Assembly: GCA_903994365.1 (NCBI GenBank)
Contig: CAJEXL010000014.1
Coordinates: 1 to 47,868 of the forward strand
DNA: 47,868 nt
Source of the DNA: an uncultured Chlorobiaceae bacterium
Lineage (GTDB): Bacteria; Bacteroidota; Chlorobiia; Chlorobiales; Chlorobiaceae
Reading direction: 5' to 3'
Part shown: piece after piece, positions 36,679 through 46,769 of the stretch
Numbering within the stretch: the stretch's first letter is position 1
How the letters are laid out: every line of letters begins with the position of its first letter
Translations under genes and position numbers: made by a program
Notes under the pieces: model-generated
What the model saw: only the letters and a program-made list of their open reading frames with translations
The model's database searches: none
What the model was told of the DNA's origin: nothing

Positions 36679-37089
36679 TCAATGATCTGGCTTGATAAGC
36701 AAGAGTGGAATCGTGGTTTTTTGACGAAGCACTCTTGAGACACTGCCAAAAAGGACTCTTCCCGGCAGTCGGTGGCCGTGAATCGCCATTGCCAGCAAAT
36801 CATAACGGTTTTCTTCAATCTCTTTGAGAATCTCTCTCTCCGGCTCTCCGCTTCGGATAAGAACACGGGCATCGACACCTGCTGCCCGCAATGTATGGTG
36901 ATAAGCGTCAAGAGTCATCAGAGAGTATTCACGCAAAAATCGCTCCTGCTCAAGAGTGTGTGAATGAACAACATGCAGCAGATGCAACGTAGCGCCAAGC
37001 TGAAGAGCAAGTCCTGAGACATGTTCAAGAAGAGCATCATCAACCGGTGAACAGTCGATGGCAACGAGGATCTCTTTGTACAGCATCAT
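36679..37089 (-). CDS. Universal stress protein (UspA family)
   Basis: This 136-residue protein has the Usp alpha/beta fold: YKEILVAIDCSPVDDALLEH at the start, DLLAMAIHGHRLPGRVLFGS near the end, and a terminal IPLLLIKPDH. The ATP-binding G-x2-G-x(n)-G-[ST] motif is represented by HGHRLPGRVLFGSVS. It begins 1 nt after the mntH stop, so it is co-transcribed with the transporter. Confidence 0.93.
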   Translation of the reverse strand: MMLYKEILVAIDCSPVDDALLEHVSGLALQLGATLHLLHVVHSHTLEQERFLREYSLMTLDAYHHTLRAAGVDARVLIRSGEPEREILKEIEENRYDLLAMAIHGHRLPGRVLFGSVSRVLRQKTTIPLLLIKPDH

Positions 37090-37090
37090 T

Positions 37091-38335
37091 TCAGCTTCCT
37101 TTGGTTAAGGTCGTATACAAAAAATAGATATTGAGAACAATTACTATCATTGAAATAATCGCCGCTGCCATAAACTCAACAGTGCGACTTCTGAACTCCC
37201 CCATAAGCCGCTTGTTGCGGCTGAGAATGAGCAGCGGCAGCAACGTAAAGGGAAGCTGCATACTCAATATAACCTGGCTGAAAATGAGGATACGATAACT
37301 CCCCTCACTGAAGAGAATAATGAGAAAGGCTGGAAGAGCAGTCACAAAAACCGAAAGACGGTAGAAGGTGCTGCGCGGATCCTCCGGTTTGCCCATAAAA
37401 CCGGTAACCACATCAGCTTCAGCCATTGAGGAGGTAATTGAGGCACCAATACCGGAAAAGGTGAGCGCAAGAGCAAACAGTAATCCTGCAAAGTGACCGG
37501 CAACTGGTTTCAAGGTGGCTGATGCCTGCTCAATACTTGTGACCGTAATATTGTTCTGAAAAAAAACAGTTGCCGCCACAATCATCATCGAAGCGTTCAC
37601 CACCCAGCCAAGCGTCATTGCAAGAAGCGTGTCCATTTTTTCGTAGCGCAGCAGACTCCACTTTTCAGTGTCCGAAATTCCCCACTGCCGGCTGTGAATA
37701 ACGTTTGAATGGAGAAATATATTGTGCGGCATCACCAATGCGCCAAGAATTGCCATAGCAATATAAATACTTTCATGGCTGACGTTTGGCACAACAAATG
37801 ACGGTGCTATGGCTACCCAGTCGGGCTTGACAATCACAAGTTCAGCAATGTAGCACAAGGTAATAATGCCAAGAAAGCCGATAATAATGGTTTCAATCCG
37901 GTGATACCGTTGACTGATGACCAGAAAAATCTTGATCGATAATGTCAACAGGGCGCCCATCCATAGCGGCATCCCAAAAAGCAGGCTGAGACCAATGCTC
38001 CCTCCCAGCAACTCAGCAACATCGGTGGCAATACAGGCAAGGAGCACCGTGAAACCAAGGAATGCAGTGACGGGTTTCGGGAAATAGTCACGGATGTTCA
38101 CCGCCAATGATTTTCCTGTCGCGATACCAAGCTTCGCTGCAAGATGCTGAATAATGACAAGCATGAGAGTACCCAAGGTCACGACCCAAAGTAACTCGTA
38201 GCCAAACGTCGCACCTCCCTCAATATTGGTTGCCCAGTTACCGGGATCGACAAATCCGACCGTAACAAGAAATCCAGGACCAAGAAAACTGAGAAGCGTT
38301 TTGAAAGAAAAGCTCTTCTTGTCTGGCTCTTGCAT
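37091..38335 (-). CDS. mntH: Nramp-family Mn2+/Fe2+ transporter
   Basis: This is a proton-coupled divalent metal importer. The 414-residue protein has the metal-binding DPGNWATNIEGG in TM1 (about residue 26) and MPHNIFLHSNVIHSR in TM6. About eleven hydrophobic segments are visible. The DPGN and MPHN motifs define the Mn/Fe-selective group. It precedes a universal stress gene with a 1-nt gap. Confidence 0.93.
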   Translation of the reverse strand: MQEPDKKSFSFKTLLSFLGPGFLVTVGFVDPGNWATNIEGGATFGYELLWVVTLGTLMLVIIQHLAAKLGIATGKSLAVNIRDYFPKPVTAFLGFTVLLACIATDVAELLGGSIGLSLLFGMPLWMGALLTLSIKIFLVISQRYHRIETIIIGFLGIITLCYIAELVIVKPDWVAIAPSFVVPNVSHESIYIAMAILGALVMPHNIFLHSNVIHSRQWGISDTEKWSLLRYEKMDTLLAMTLGWVVNASMMIVAATVFFQNNITVTSIEQASATLKPVAGHFAGLLFALALTFSGIGASITSSMAEADVVTGFMGKPEDPRSTFYRLSVFVTALPAFLIILFSEGSYRILIFSQVILSMQLPFTLLPLLILSRNKRLMGEFRSRTVEFMAAAIISMIVIVLNIYFLYTTLTKGS

Positions 38336-38553
38336 CAGTCACAATTTTAAAAAATTAATCTGCGCGCACACCCCTCACCAAGTACAACCGTACCTCCATC
38401 AATAACAATGAACCGGAGTCAATCATTTCCATTGTCATTACATTTTTACGGCCCCGCTTTTATTGGGAAGAGATGAGGCTTTTTTGTCGGGGGTTTTGTA
38501 TGTTGCTAAAGTCCGTGCTTCACCTCAACCAACACTTCCTGGAATCATGAGTT

Positions 38554-38946
38554 ATGGAAACGTATAAACTGGTATTACCTGAGCACCTTAACCATTACGG
38601 CTTTCTCTTTGGCGGAAACCTTTTGAAATGGATTGATGAGGTGAGCTATATCACCGTATCGCTTGATTATCCTGGTTGTAACTTTGTGACGGTGGGAATG
38701 AATAAAGTGGAGTTCAAAAAAAGTATTCGGGGAGGCTCAATTCTCTGTTTTGTGACTGAAAAAAGCAGAATCGGACTAACATCGATTGAATACACTGTAC
38801 TTGTTTACAAAAAAAGTATTGATGACGGCGAAAGAATTCTTGTGTTCAGCACAAATATCACCTTTGTCTGTCTTGATGAGAATGGAGTTAAAAAAGAGCT
38901 TTGCTGCGGAAATAAAAAAATTGCTGAGGGAAAGAACTGTATCTGA
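38554..38946 (+). CDS. Acyl-CoA thioesterase, hotdog fold (YciA/BFIT type)
   Basis: This 130-residue protein is a single hotdog domain. [20 protein letters not shown] has the nucleophile-positioning N-H-x-G-x-LFGG turn, then [19 protein letters not shown] with the catalytic Asp, and [20 protein letters not shown]. It hydrolyses acyl-CoA thioesters; chain-length preference is unknown. It converges with the LptF/G gene. Confidence 0.88.
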   Translation: METYKLVLPEHLNHYGFLFGGNLLKWIDEVSYITVSLDYPGCNFVTVGMNKVEFKKSIRGGSILCFVTEKSRIGLTSIEYTVLVYKKSIDDGERILVFSTNITFVCLDENGVKKELCCGNKKIAEGKNCI

Positions 38947-38951
38947 TTTCT

Positions 38952-40274
38952 TTATCGGGAGGTATTGAACACCGATCTGGTAAGGCTGACAACAAGCCCG
39001 ATACCGATGGCGACCATAACAATATTGGCTATCCACATGGAGATCAAGGGATCAAGCACTCCCCGTTCTGCAATTTTTTCTCCGGAAATCATGAGCATCC
39101 AATAAATAACAAAAAAGAGCAGTGACATGGCCGCTCCCGCACCGAAACCGCCGCGCCGCGCAAGAACACCAAGAGGAGCGCCAACCAGGACAAATACAAA
39201 ACAGGCAAGAGAGAGAGAGTACTTTTTATGGTAAGCTGCCATATATCTATTGTACATGCTTTTGTTGGATTCGATACTTTTCAGTTCACTATCAAGTTGA
39301 GCAAATTGCTGATCAACATAGCTATCCACTTCGGCAACTTTTTTTGAAGAGGATAATGATTTCATCGAAACTCCTGCACCAAAGAGATGACTCGCCCCGA
39401 TACGGTGTCGCATAGTATCAAGTGGCGCTTGAATCCGTTTTTCTGAAGCCAGCACCCTGCTCTTGAACTCATCTCCTTTCGCTTGAAGTTCATTTGCCGA
39501 GAGCTCATTATAATCTGTGCGCTCTCTTTTGCCGGAAGAGCGTGCAAAGCCAAAGCCTGATGACTCAAAAACAAGACGGTGTTTCCCAAAACTCATGTTT
39601 CGGTAACTCTTCTGATTACTGCGACTGACCTGATGAATCTCACCACTATAAAGCGTCAAGACCAGAGACTGGTAATCATCTGAAAAATCAATGCGCCCTT
39701 TTTCTGCCGTTGCCACACTACTGTACTCTGGACTGGTGCTGTCATAAATAACAATACCCTGAAGCTCTTTTGAGCGATCATCAAATTTTCGAACAAAAAT
39801 GGAATACCCATCCACAAGCGTCGAAAAAGCATTTTCTGTCAACCCAAAAGCGGGTTTTGACCTTGCAATATCAACCATCATTGATTTTGCGTAGTAGTTG
39901 GCCCGGGGCATCACAATATTATTAAACCGCTCAACAAGGGCTGAAAGAATAAGGCCTGCACAGAGAACAGGGAGCATGAGGCGGTAAAGGGAGATGCCCG
40001 ATGCCCTGAAAACAGTCATCTCCGATGTGGTGGTAAAAGAGCCAAATGCCATAACAACAGCAACGAGAACAGCCATTGGGGCAGCTAACCCAACCATCCA
40101 GGCTGACTGCAGGAGAATAAGTTCTGCAATAGTCCCAAACCCGATACCTTTACCGATAAAACGGTCGGCAAAGGTTGAAAAAAACTGGAGTATCAGAACA
40201 AAAAGAAGGGTAATAAAGGCAAAAAAGAAGGGCCCGACATGAGATTTGAGAATATACCGGTCAATAATCTTCAT
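38952..40274 (-). CDS. LPS export permease, LptF/LptG family
   Basis: This is a membrane partner of LptB in LPS transport. The 440-residue protein starts MKIIDRYILKSHVGPFFFAF and has the family loop MTVFRASGISLYRLMLPVLC, which contacts LptB. There are three N-terminal transmembrane helices, a periplasmic beta-jellyroll (about 105-340) and three C-terminal helices (LACFVFVLVGAPLGVLARRG onward). LptF and LptG are not separable by eye. The jellyroll contains an extra polar helical stretch (about 240-330) longer than usual. Confidence 0.9.
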   Translation of the reverse strand: MKIIDRYILKSHVGPFFFAFITLLFVLILQFFSTFADRFIGKGIGFGTIAELILLQSAWMVGLAAPMAVLVAVVMAFGSFTTTSEMTVFRASGISLYRLMLPVLCAGLILSALVERFNNIVMPRANYYAKSMMVDIARSKPAFGLTENAFSTLVDGYSIFVRKFDDRSKELQGIVIYDSTSPEYSSVATAEKGRIDFSDDYQSLVLTLYSGEIHQVSRSNQKSYRNMSFGKHRLVFESSGFGFARSSGKRERTDYNELSANELQAKGDEFKSRVLASEKRIQAPLDTMRHRIGASHLFGAGVSMKSLSSSKKVAEVDSYVDQQFAQLDSELKSIESNKSMYNRYMAAYHKKYSLSLACFVFVLVGAPLGVLARRGGFGAGAAMSLLFFVIYWMLMISGEKIAERGVLDPLISMWIANIVMVAIGIGLVVSLTRSVFNTSR

Positions 40275-40441
40275 AAAAGATACTCTCTTCTACTCTCCAT
40301 CGTTGCAATGACACTCTTCACACACCTCTCAAGTCAGAATATAAGAATAAAATAGCACCGATATAAAGAGGGATTCAAGCTGCTCAGACTGAAAACACTA
40401 AGTCCGCAACTTCAGAAGATGAATTTGCGGACTTATGATGG

Positions 40442-40513
40442 TGCACCCGGGAGGAGTCGAACCTCCAACCCACTGATTAAGAGTCAGTTGCTCTGCCATT
40501 GAGCCACGGATGC
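40442..40513 (-). tRNA. tRNA-Lys (CTT)
   Basis: The 72-nt cloverleaf has acceptor GCATCCG/CGGGTGC, anticodon loop CTCTTAA giving CTT, and TTCGACT in the T loop. It lies 8 nt downstream of secG on the same strand. Confidence 0.95.
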
Positions 40514-40521
40514 AGTTATAA

Positions 40522-40872
40522 CTATTTTGCAGGTAAAGCAGGAAGCGTCGGTGCCTCTGGCGCAGGGCTGACCGGAACCGCAGGCCTTACAGGTATACTG
40601 CGTTGAAGAATACTTTCCGGCGCAACTCTTGAAGATTCTTTGCCTGGAAGAGTAAACTGGGCAATAAAACAGAGCGCCATAACAATGGCAGCAAGTATCC
40701 CCGTAGTCTTGCTCAAAAAATCACCGGTTCTTCTCACCCCAAGCGTCTGAACAGTACCAAGACTGGCAATACCGCCCGTAAGACCACTTCCACTTTTGGG
40801 GCTCTGCAGTAAAATAACGCCAACAAGCAGAATCGATGCAAGTAAACCGACAACTACTATGAAAACATGCAT
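40522..40872 (-). CDS. secG: Protein translocase subunit SecG
   Basis: SecG is the small partner of SecY/SecE. The 116-residue protein has TM1 ([20 protein letters not shown]), then [18 protein letters not shown], the diagnostic SecG loop, and TM2 ([17 protein letters not shown]). A Pro/Ala-rich C-terminal tail follows. tRNA-Lys follows directly. Confidence 0.95.
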   Translation of the reverse strand: MHVFIVVVGLLASILLVGVILLQSPKSGSGLTGGIASLGTVQTLGVRRTGDFLSKTTGILAAIVMALCFIAQFTLPGKESSRVAPESILQRSIPVRPAVPVSPAPEAPTLPALPAK

Positions 40873-40973
40873 TTTCCGCCGCTTTAATAAATTTTCAAAT
40901 ATCTTGAGTATCTTTTTATCTTTACACCCGAGATGGCCTTAATTTAGCAAGATTTGAAAAATTTCCAAACACA

Positions 40974-41216
40974 GTGTTTACCGATATTGGAAAATCAGTT
41001 GTAATTGGCGGTCTCATTGCCGTTGCTATTGGGCTACTTCTCATGGCCTCTGGCAAAACTGGCCCATTGAACGGACTCAACTGGTTTGGCAACCTTCCTT
41101 TTGATTTCAGGATTGAGAAAGAGAACTTTCGCTTCTATTTTCCAATGGGCAGTTCAATAGTGCTCTCCGTGCTGCTCAGCATACTCTTCTATCTCTTTAA
41201 TAAATTTATCCATTAA
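40974..41216 (+). CDS. DUF2905 membrane protein
   Basis: This 80-residue protein starts at a GTG and has two transmembrane segments. [20 protein letters not shown] is followed by [20 protein letters not shown], then [20 protein letters not shown]. The G-x-LP-x-D-x-R-IE-x-x-NFRFYFP motif defines DUF2905, of unknown function. It lies 7 nt upstream of hisB. Confidence 0.88.
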   Translation: MFTDIGKSVVIGGLIAVAIGLLLMASGKTGPLNGLNWFGNLPFDFRIEKENFRFYFPMGSSIVLSVLLSILFYLFNKFIH

Positions 41217-41223
41217 ACCATTT

Positions 41224-41826
41224 ATGCCAGAAAAAATCAACAGAGCAGAGCGTACAGCAACAGTCAGCAGAAAAACAAATGAGACAGATATTACCGTAAC
41301 AGTCTCGCTTGAGGGAACAGGAACAAGTTCTGTTAACTCAGGAGTGGCCTTTCTTGACCACATGCTGACCAATTTCAGCAAACATTCAGGTATCAATCTG
41401 GCCGTTACGTGTCGTGGTGATCTGGAGGTTGATGATCATCACTCCGTTGAGGATATTGCAATGGTGATTGGCAGCGCCATTAACGAAGCGCTTGGGGAAA
41501 AACGGGGCATTCATCGCTACGGGTGGGCAATCATTCCGATGGATGAGGCTCTGGCACGTTGTGCGATTGATCTTGGCGGAAGAAGTTATTGCATCTTCAA
41601 GGCGGACTTCGAGCGACCGGTCATTCAGGGGTTTTCAACAGAGATGGTAGAGCACTTCTTTCTCTCTCTTTCGGGCACGTTAAAAGCAAATATCCATCTT
41701 GCAATCCTTGAGGGGGAGAATACTCACCACAAGATAGAGGCACTTTTCAAGTCGTTTGCTTATGCCATGAAAGCGGCAATTGCAGTAACAGGAGATGAGA
41801 TTCCCTCAACCAAGGGAGAGCTTTAA
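41224..41826 (+). CDS. hisB: Imidazoleglycerol-phosphate dehydratase
   Basis: This Mn-dependent enzyme of histidine synthesis makes imidazole acetol phosphate. The 200-residue single-domain form has the repeated metal motifs [32 protein letters not shown] and [13 protein letters not shown]. No fused phosphatase domain is present. It is a lone his gene here, with DUF2905 upstream. Confidence 0.97.
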   Translation: MPEKINRAERTATVSRKTNETDITVTVSLEGTGTSSVNSGVAFLDHMLTNFSKHSGINLAVTCRGDLEVDDHHSVEDIAMVIGSAINEALGEKRGIHRYGWAIIPMDEALARCAIDLGGRSYCIFKADFERPVIQGFSTEMVEHFFLSLSGTLKANIHLAILEGENTHHKIEALFKSFAYAMKAAIAVTGDEIPSTKGEL

Positions 41827-41851
41827 ACTCTCCCCTGCTTGCAGAAAACAC

Positions 41852-43426
41852 TTACTTTGCGTAGGCGATTGAGCGTTTTTCGCGGATAATGGAGACCTTG
41901 ATCTGGCCGGGGTACTGCGCTTCCGATTCTATTTTGTGGGCGATATCATGGGCAAGAACATCAGCCTGTGAATCGCTCACATTATCACCTTCAACAATCA
42001 CCCTGATCTCCCTGCCTGCCTGCAAAGCGTAGGTCTTCAGAACACCAGGAAAGCCTTTGGCAATCTCTTCGAGACTTTCCAGACGTTTGACGTTGCCATC
42101 GGCTGTAACGGCACCACGAGCACCAGGACGGGAGAGTGAGATGGTATTAGCTGCCTCCACGAGGTCAGCAAGAGGAGACTCTCTCTCAACTTCCCCATGG
42201 TGAGCTGCAATAGAGTTGAGTACCACTGGAGATTCATTGAATCGTTTCATGAGATTCATTCCCGTAATGGCATGCGTTTCATCACTCTCCGGTAACACCA
42301 ATCCGATATCGTGCAGAAGGCCTGCTCGTTTGGCAACCCGGGCATCAAGCTTGAGTTCCGCAGCCATAAGGCCTGCCAGCATTGCCACCTCTCGACTGTG
42401 CTGCAGGAGATTCTGACCGTACACCGTGTGAAATTTCATTTTACCGATAAGATGGGTGATTTCGGTCGGCATATCAGTAATCTGAAGGGAGGAGAGAGCC
42501 TCTTCACCTGCGCTGATAATAACATCATCAATCTCTTTCTTCGCATCCGCAAAAGCTTTCTCTATCGCCACAGGGTGGATAATTCCGTCAACAAGCAGTT
42601 TTTGCAGAGTGAGCTTGGCAAGTTCGCGACGCAGGGGATCAAAACAGGAGAGAATAACCACCTCGGGAGTATCATCAACGATAATATCGACACCGGTTGC
42701 ATTTTCAAAAGCCTTGATATTGCGACCTTCCCGGCCAATAATGCGACCCTTGAGCTCATCACTCTGGATATGGACAACAGAGAGAGCGTTTTCGGTAGCC
42801 TGTTCAAAAGAGATCCTCTGAATTGCCGTCAAGAGCGTTTTTTCAGCAAGGCGACCAGCTTGTTGCTCCGCCTCTTCATGAATCTGATGAATGGTCTCGG
42901 TGGCCTCTTCACGTGCCTTTGCAAGCATGTTGTCAATCAACATCTGCCTTGCCTCATCTGCCTGGAGGTTACTGATACTCTCGAGACGCTGATTCTGCTC
43001 TAAAATAATCCGCTCAAGTTCCGACGAACGAAGCGTAACCGACTCGCTGGTCTGCTCAATTTGCTTGCGCTGATCCTGTAGTTTGCGTTCAATATCCTTG
43101 ACATCCTGACCCTGCTTTTTCAACTGAGCTTCCTTCTGCTGAGTCTGCTTTTGCAACTGAGTGTACTTGTTGTTTTTAATAATAACCTCCTGGTCAAACT
43201 CCCTGCGCTTCTTTTTCCACTCCTGGTTGACTTCGCTGACCTTGAGCTCCTTGTATTCGTTCGCCTCTTTCTGAGCTTCCTGCACTATCTGAACCGCTCT
43301 CTCCTCGGCTTCAAGCACCTTTGTTGTACCTATCCGTTCCAGGAAATAACGCCCGACTAAAAAACCTGCTGCAAAAAAAATGACTGACGCAAAAATAATT
43401 AAAAACAGGTTGATAACTATACCCAT
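41852..43426 (-). CDS. rny: Ribonuclease Y
   Basis: This membrane-anchored endoribonuclease starts mRNA decay. The 524-residue protein has an N-terminal TM helix (INLFLIIFASVIFFAAGFLV), then a long coiled coil (about 40-205). A KH domain (GRIIGREGRNIKAFENATGV) and the HD phosphohydrolase (AKRAGLLHDIGLVLPESDET) follow. Length and order match the family. Confidence 0.96.
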   Translation of the reverse strand: MGIVINLFLIIFASVIFFAAGFLVGRYFLERIGTTKVLEAEERAVQIVQEAQKEANEYKELKVSEVNQEWKKKRREFDQEVIIKNNKYTQLQKQTQQKEAQLKKQGQDVKDIERKLQDQRKQIEQTSESVTLRSSELERIILEQNQRLESISNLQADEARQMLIDNMLAKAREEATETIHQIHEEAEQQAGRLAEKTLLTAIQRISFEQATENALSVVHIQSDELKGRIIGREGRNIKAFENATGVDIIVDDTPEVVILSCFDPLRRELAKLTLQKLLVDGIIHPVAIEKAFADAKKEIDDVIISAGEEALSSLQITDMPTEITHLIGKMKFHTVYGQNLLQHSREVAMLAGLMAAELKLDARVAKRAGLLHDIGLVLPESDETHAITGMNLMKRFNESPVVLNSIAAHHGEVERESPLADLVEAANTISLSRPGARGAVTADGNVKRLESLEEIAKGFPGVLKTYALQAGREIRVIVEGDNVSDSQADVLAHDIAHKIESEAQYPGQIKVSIIREKRSIAYAK

Positions 43427-43480
43427 TAAATACCTCCGTTTTCATGCTCTCATTCTCAAACAAGAAGCACCGTTTAAAAC

Positions 43481-43509
43481 AAAAAAAACCGCACCGTAGA
43501 CAAGGTGCG
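43481..43509 (-). terminator. Terminator after the 6S RNA
   Basis: On the minus strand CGCACC-TTGTCTAC-GGTGCG is followed by G and eight T residues. Confidence 0.85.
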
Positions 43510-43697
43510 TAAGATTCAAGAACCCGTATGAAACGGTGGGCGCCTCCTTCAGATTTTTTGCTTCCAATGGAACAATGTCACCACTGCTCTTGAACCACCT
43601 GCTCACAAAGTCAGGAAAATTCAACAAGGCCTGCAATCAAACAGAAGAGCTTGGCTCCCTGATTATTAATGTTAGTTCTTGTACCCTACAAACACCC
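43503..43697 (-). ncRNA. ssrS: Probable 6S RNA
   Basis: 6S RNA mimics an open promoter and binds sigma-70 RNA polymerase. The segment lies between zapA and rny with no convincing ORF; zapA followed by ssrS is a widespread order. Its ends can pair (ACAAGAAC with GTTCTTGA, then GTG...GTAG with CTTAC...CAC), closing a long rod. It contains GGTTCAAG in the middle and GGCGCCCACC near the 3' end, which recall known 6S RNAs, and it ends in a strong terminator. End positions are approximate. A covariance-model search was not possible. Confidence 0.7.
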
Positions 43698-43740
43698 CAA
43701 TCAACTGGTGCGGATAATTCTTCTCTTGCAATGTAATGGT

Positions 43741-44004
43741 TTAGTGCAGATTTTGCCCAATAAAAACATTAAGCCGGGCAATACTCTGCCTGAGTGAAGC
43801 CATCTCCTCCTCAAGCTCTATCTTTTTCTCGGCAAACGAAATTGCCGCAAGAACCGCCAGCCTTGCAGACTCAAATGTCGGGGCCTTTTCCGCAAAATGC
43901 CTCATTACCCCATCAACATCTCTGGCTGCCTTTTCGGTCAACTCCCGACGCTCAACCCTTAAAGGATAATTATCGCCATAAACATTGACTTCAATTTTTT
44001 CCAT
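43741..44004 (-). CDS. zapA: Cell division protein ZapA
   Basis: ZapA bundles FtsZ filaments. The 87-residue protein starts MEKIEVNVYGDNYPLRVERR, the ZapA beta-hairpin. It continues with the helix VMRHFAEKAPTFESARLAVL, then AAISFAEKKIELEEEMASLR in the coiled coil. It follows the small coiled-coil gene at 44014 by 9 nt and precedes the 6S RNA. Confidence 0.92.
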   Translation of the reverse strand: MEKIEVNVYGDNYPLRVERRELTEKAARDVDGVMRHFAEKAPTFESARLAVLAAISFAEKKIELEEEMASLRQSIARLNVFIGQNLH

Positions 44005-44013
44005 CTCATTACG

Positions 44014-44319
44014 TTACAACGTCTGACTGTTTCTAAGTTCCATCTCTATTTTCTGCAGCATCAGGACCAACTTCTGTTTCACCTGCACTCTTTCGGCAGG
44101 AGCAAACACCCCTTCAAGATTACCACCAGTATCAGTGGCAGTGGAACCGATCTTTCCGGGCAACTTGCAAGACCTGAGAATATTCTGCAGGCTTGAGAGT
44201 TCGGATCGCAATACATCATTCTCTTGCCGGCATTCTGTCAACTGAACAATGAGCAGTTCAATATTTTTTTCAAGAAGGCTGACGTCAACCTTGATGTTTT
44301 GCCCGTCAAAATCTTGCAT
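44014..44319 (-). CDS. Small coiled-coil protein between pheT and zapA
   Basis: This 101-residue protein is without an assigned family. It has a leucine-rich coiled coil (VSLLEKNIELLIVQLTECRQ, then ENDVLRSELSSLQNIL) and a second helix (AERVQVKQKLVLMLQKIEME). Genes at this place, ahead of zapA, often encode ZapB-like or cell-division-linked coiled coils, so a role with ZapA is likely but inferred. It lies 13 nt after pheT. Confidence 0.75.
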   Translation of the reverse strand: MQDFDGQNIKVDVSLLEKNIELLIVQLTECRQENDVLRSELSSLQNILRSCKLPGKIGSTATDTGGNLEGVFAPAERVQVKQKLVLMLQKIEMELRNSQTL

Positions 44320-44332
44320 AGAACAAAGAGTA

Positions 44333-46744
44333 TCAGACTTGTCGAATTACCGCACCAAGCTTACTCTCGGCATTCCTGCCGACTTTTAAAAGAATATCGC
44401 TAATCTTGCCATCCTGCAAGGTACCATTATGATCAGCAATATCCAGCGAGAGGGCAACGCTGCGCTCTCCTCCATCTTCCCGGGTGCGCTCGAAAAGATC
44501 AAAAACAGAGACACCCCTGATCAAAGAGTCACTTGAACGCACAAGCTCAACAAGCGACTGAACGGTAACATCTGGTGGCAGAACAAGCGATATATCCCTC
44601 TGAACAACTGGAAATCTGGATGGTGGCTCATAAGTAACACCGGGACTGAAACAGCTTTCCAGGAGGGCTGCATCAATTTCGGCCACGTATACATCTTGCC
44701 CGATATCAAACTTCTTCAAGAGCCAAGAACCAACCTGCTGAACCCTGCCCACGCAGAGTGAGCTTCTCCCCCCCCTCTCTGTCAGCATTACATCAATGCC
44801 AACACTTTCGCTATTATAAATATTAACTGCTGATTTATCAAGTAAATTCAGCTTTTCAAGCAGCATCTCCACCGCACCCATAAGATCGTAAAAATCGACC
44901 ATCGCGGGGGTCTGATTCCAGATTCGAGGAAAACGGCTACCCGTCATAGCAAGCACAAGATACTCCTTCTCCCGATAACCATCAAGCGAGCCCTCCACTG
45001 CAGAGTCGAGATGTTCTGCCCCCTGAAATCCTCTGGCAACCTCAAAAAGCCTCAAATCCCTGTTTCCATGCCTGATATTATGACTGATAACCTTGAGAAA
45101 TCCGGGTATAAGCCCTGGTCTGAGCACCTCAAGCCCTTCACTGATGGGATTGAGTACGCCAACGAGGCTTTCACTGAACAATCCAGCCTCCTCTCTTTTC
45201 ATGAGGGGATTCGTTAAAATCTCCCTGAAATTCAGCGCGGCAACGATAGAACGGAGAAAATCGGGGAAAAATTCCGGATAGTGGCGAGACTGCGGGTAGA
45301 TAGTTGCCATCTGCGATGATGGCTGAATATTGTCATAACCATAAAGACGAGCAACCTCTTCAACAAGATCAATCTCCGCTGAAACATCAACCCTGAAGGA
45401 TGGAACATCAACCGTAATTGACTCGCCAATCGTACCGTTGGCAGAAAAACCTATACGTTCAAGCATTGCCACCATATCGGCAGCACTTATCGAACTGCCA
45501 AGCAAGGCATTGACCCGGGCTGGCCTCAAGGTTACCTGGCGCAATTCTGCCGGTTGAGCACCCCGCTCCATCGCCTCTTCAACATGGCCACCAGCGAGTT
45601 CAAGAATCAGTGCGACGGCACACTCCGCCGATCGCTTGACATTGTGAGGATCAATTCCTCTCTCAAAGCGATAAGAGGCATCAGAGGAGATACCTGCTTT
45701 TTTAGCAGACTTACGAATCATGGAGGGATCAAAGAGGGCCGATTCGAGCAGAATATCCCTTGTTGTATCACTCACCGCAGAATCAAACCCGCCCATAACA
45801 CCCGCCAGAGCCACCGGTTTCATGCTATCGCAGATAACAGGCATTCCTGGTTCAACCTGAACAAGCTGCTGATTAAGAGCAGTAAATGCACCCTGCATAT
45901 CGCTCCGAACAACAACCCGCCCTCCGGCCAACTTGCCAAGATCGAATGCGTGAAGGGGTTGACCAAGCGCATGAAGGATATAGTTCGTAATATCAACGAT
46001 ATTGTTCTTGGGTCTCAGACCAATACTTTCAAGTTTTTTCTTCAGCCAGGCAGGAGATTCAGCGACGGTTATGCCACGAATAACCACTGCCGTATAATGT
46101 GGACAGGCAACGCCGTCCAGCACATCAACCAGCGTAGCGGTTTTGGTAAATGCAACAGGTTCCCGGGGGGGATAGTGAATCTGGTCGCCTCCTGCAAGCT
46201 CTCTTGCAACTCCAAGGTGAGAGAGTACATCCGGACGGTTGGGAGTTACAGCAATATCGAGCACCACATCAGCCTCAAGATATCGGGAGAAAGGGGTGCC
46301 AATGGTATAAGATGACTCCAGTTCCATAACTCCCGAATGGTCACCGGAGAGGCCAAGCTCATCTGCGGCACAAATCATCCCGAAAGATCTCTCCCCACGT
46401 ATTTTAGAGGGTTTTATGGTAATGATCTGACCATCAGGAAACTGCAGTTTTGCCTTCTCGGTTGCCACGGGGACAAGCATCCCTGCTTTAACATTCGGAG
46501 CACCACAAACAATCTGAAGCAGTTCGTCACGACCAACATCGACACGGCATATCGTCAACCGCTCGGCATTGGGATGTGCTGCGACCTCCTCAATTCTACC
46601 AACAACAACAAGCTCATCTGGGAGAGAAGACTCCTTAACCTCTTCCACTTCGAGCCCGAGAAACGTCAGTCTTTCAACAAGTGAAGCAGTATCGGAAGAG
46701 AAGGCAGGGAGAAAATCTTTAAGCCAACTGACAGATATTTTCAT
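44333..46744 (-). CDS. pheT: Phenylalanyl-tRNA synthetase beta subunit
   Basis: PheT, with PheS, charges tRNA-Phe. The 803-residue protein starts MKISVSWLKDFLPAFSSDTA, the family opening. An EMAP/tRNA-binding domain follows (VVVGRIEEVAAHPNAERLTI, about 40-160), then B3/B4 editing (SDASYRFERGIDP), B5, and the C-terminal anticodon-binding FDX-ACB domain (PSRFPVVQRDISLVLPPDVT). The longer frame up to 46843 would run into the tRNA-Glu gene and is rejected. pheS is not adjacent. Confidence 0.97.
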   Translation of the reverse strand: MKISVSWLKDFLPAFSSDTASLVERLTFLGLEVEEVKESSLPDELVVVGRIEEVAAHPNAERLTICRVDVGRDELLQIVCGAPNVKAGMLVPVATEKAKLQFPDGQIITIKPSKIRGERSFGMICAADELGLSGDHSGVMELESSYTIGTPFSRYLEADVVLDIAVTPNRPDVLSHLGVARELAGGDQIHYPPREPVAFTKTATLVDVLDGVACPHYTAVVIRGITVAESPAWLKKKLESIGLRPKNNIVDITNYILHALGQPLHAFDLGKLAGGRVVVRSDMQGAFTALNQQLVQVEPGMPVICDSMKPVALAGVMGGFDSAVSDTTRDILLESALFDPSMIRKSAKKAGISSDASYRFERGIDPHNVKRSAECAVALILELAGGHVEEAMERGAQPAELRQVTLRPARVNALLGSSISAADMVAMLERIGFSANGTIGESITVDVPSFRVDVSAEIDLVEEVARLYGYDNIQPSSQMATIYPQSRHYPEFFPDFLRSIVAALNFREILTNPLMKREEAGLFSESLVGVLNPISEGLEVLRPGLIPGFLKVISHNIRHGNRDLRLFEVARGFQGAEHLDSAVEGSLDGYREKEYLVLAMTGSRFPRIWNQTPAMVDFYDLMGAVEMLLEKLNLLDKSAVNIYNSESVGIDVMLTERGGRSSLCVGRVQQVGSWLLKKFDIGQDVYVAEIDAALLESCFSPGVTYEPPSRFPVVQRDISLVLPPDVTVQSLVELVRSSDSLIRGVSVFDLFERTREDGGERSVALSLDIADHNGTLQDGKISDILLKVGRNAESKLGAVIRQV

Positions 46745-46769
46745 AAGAGGGGAATCTGCTTTCATGAAC

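Noticed and set aside
43442..43636. 64-codon minus-strand frame after zapA
   Set aside because: It lies inside the probable 6S RNA and its terminator, and has no family match or ribosome-binding site.
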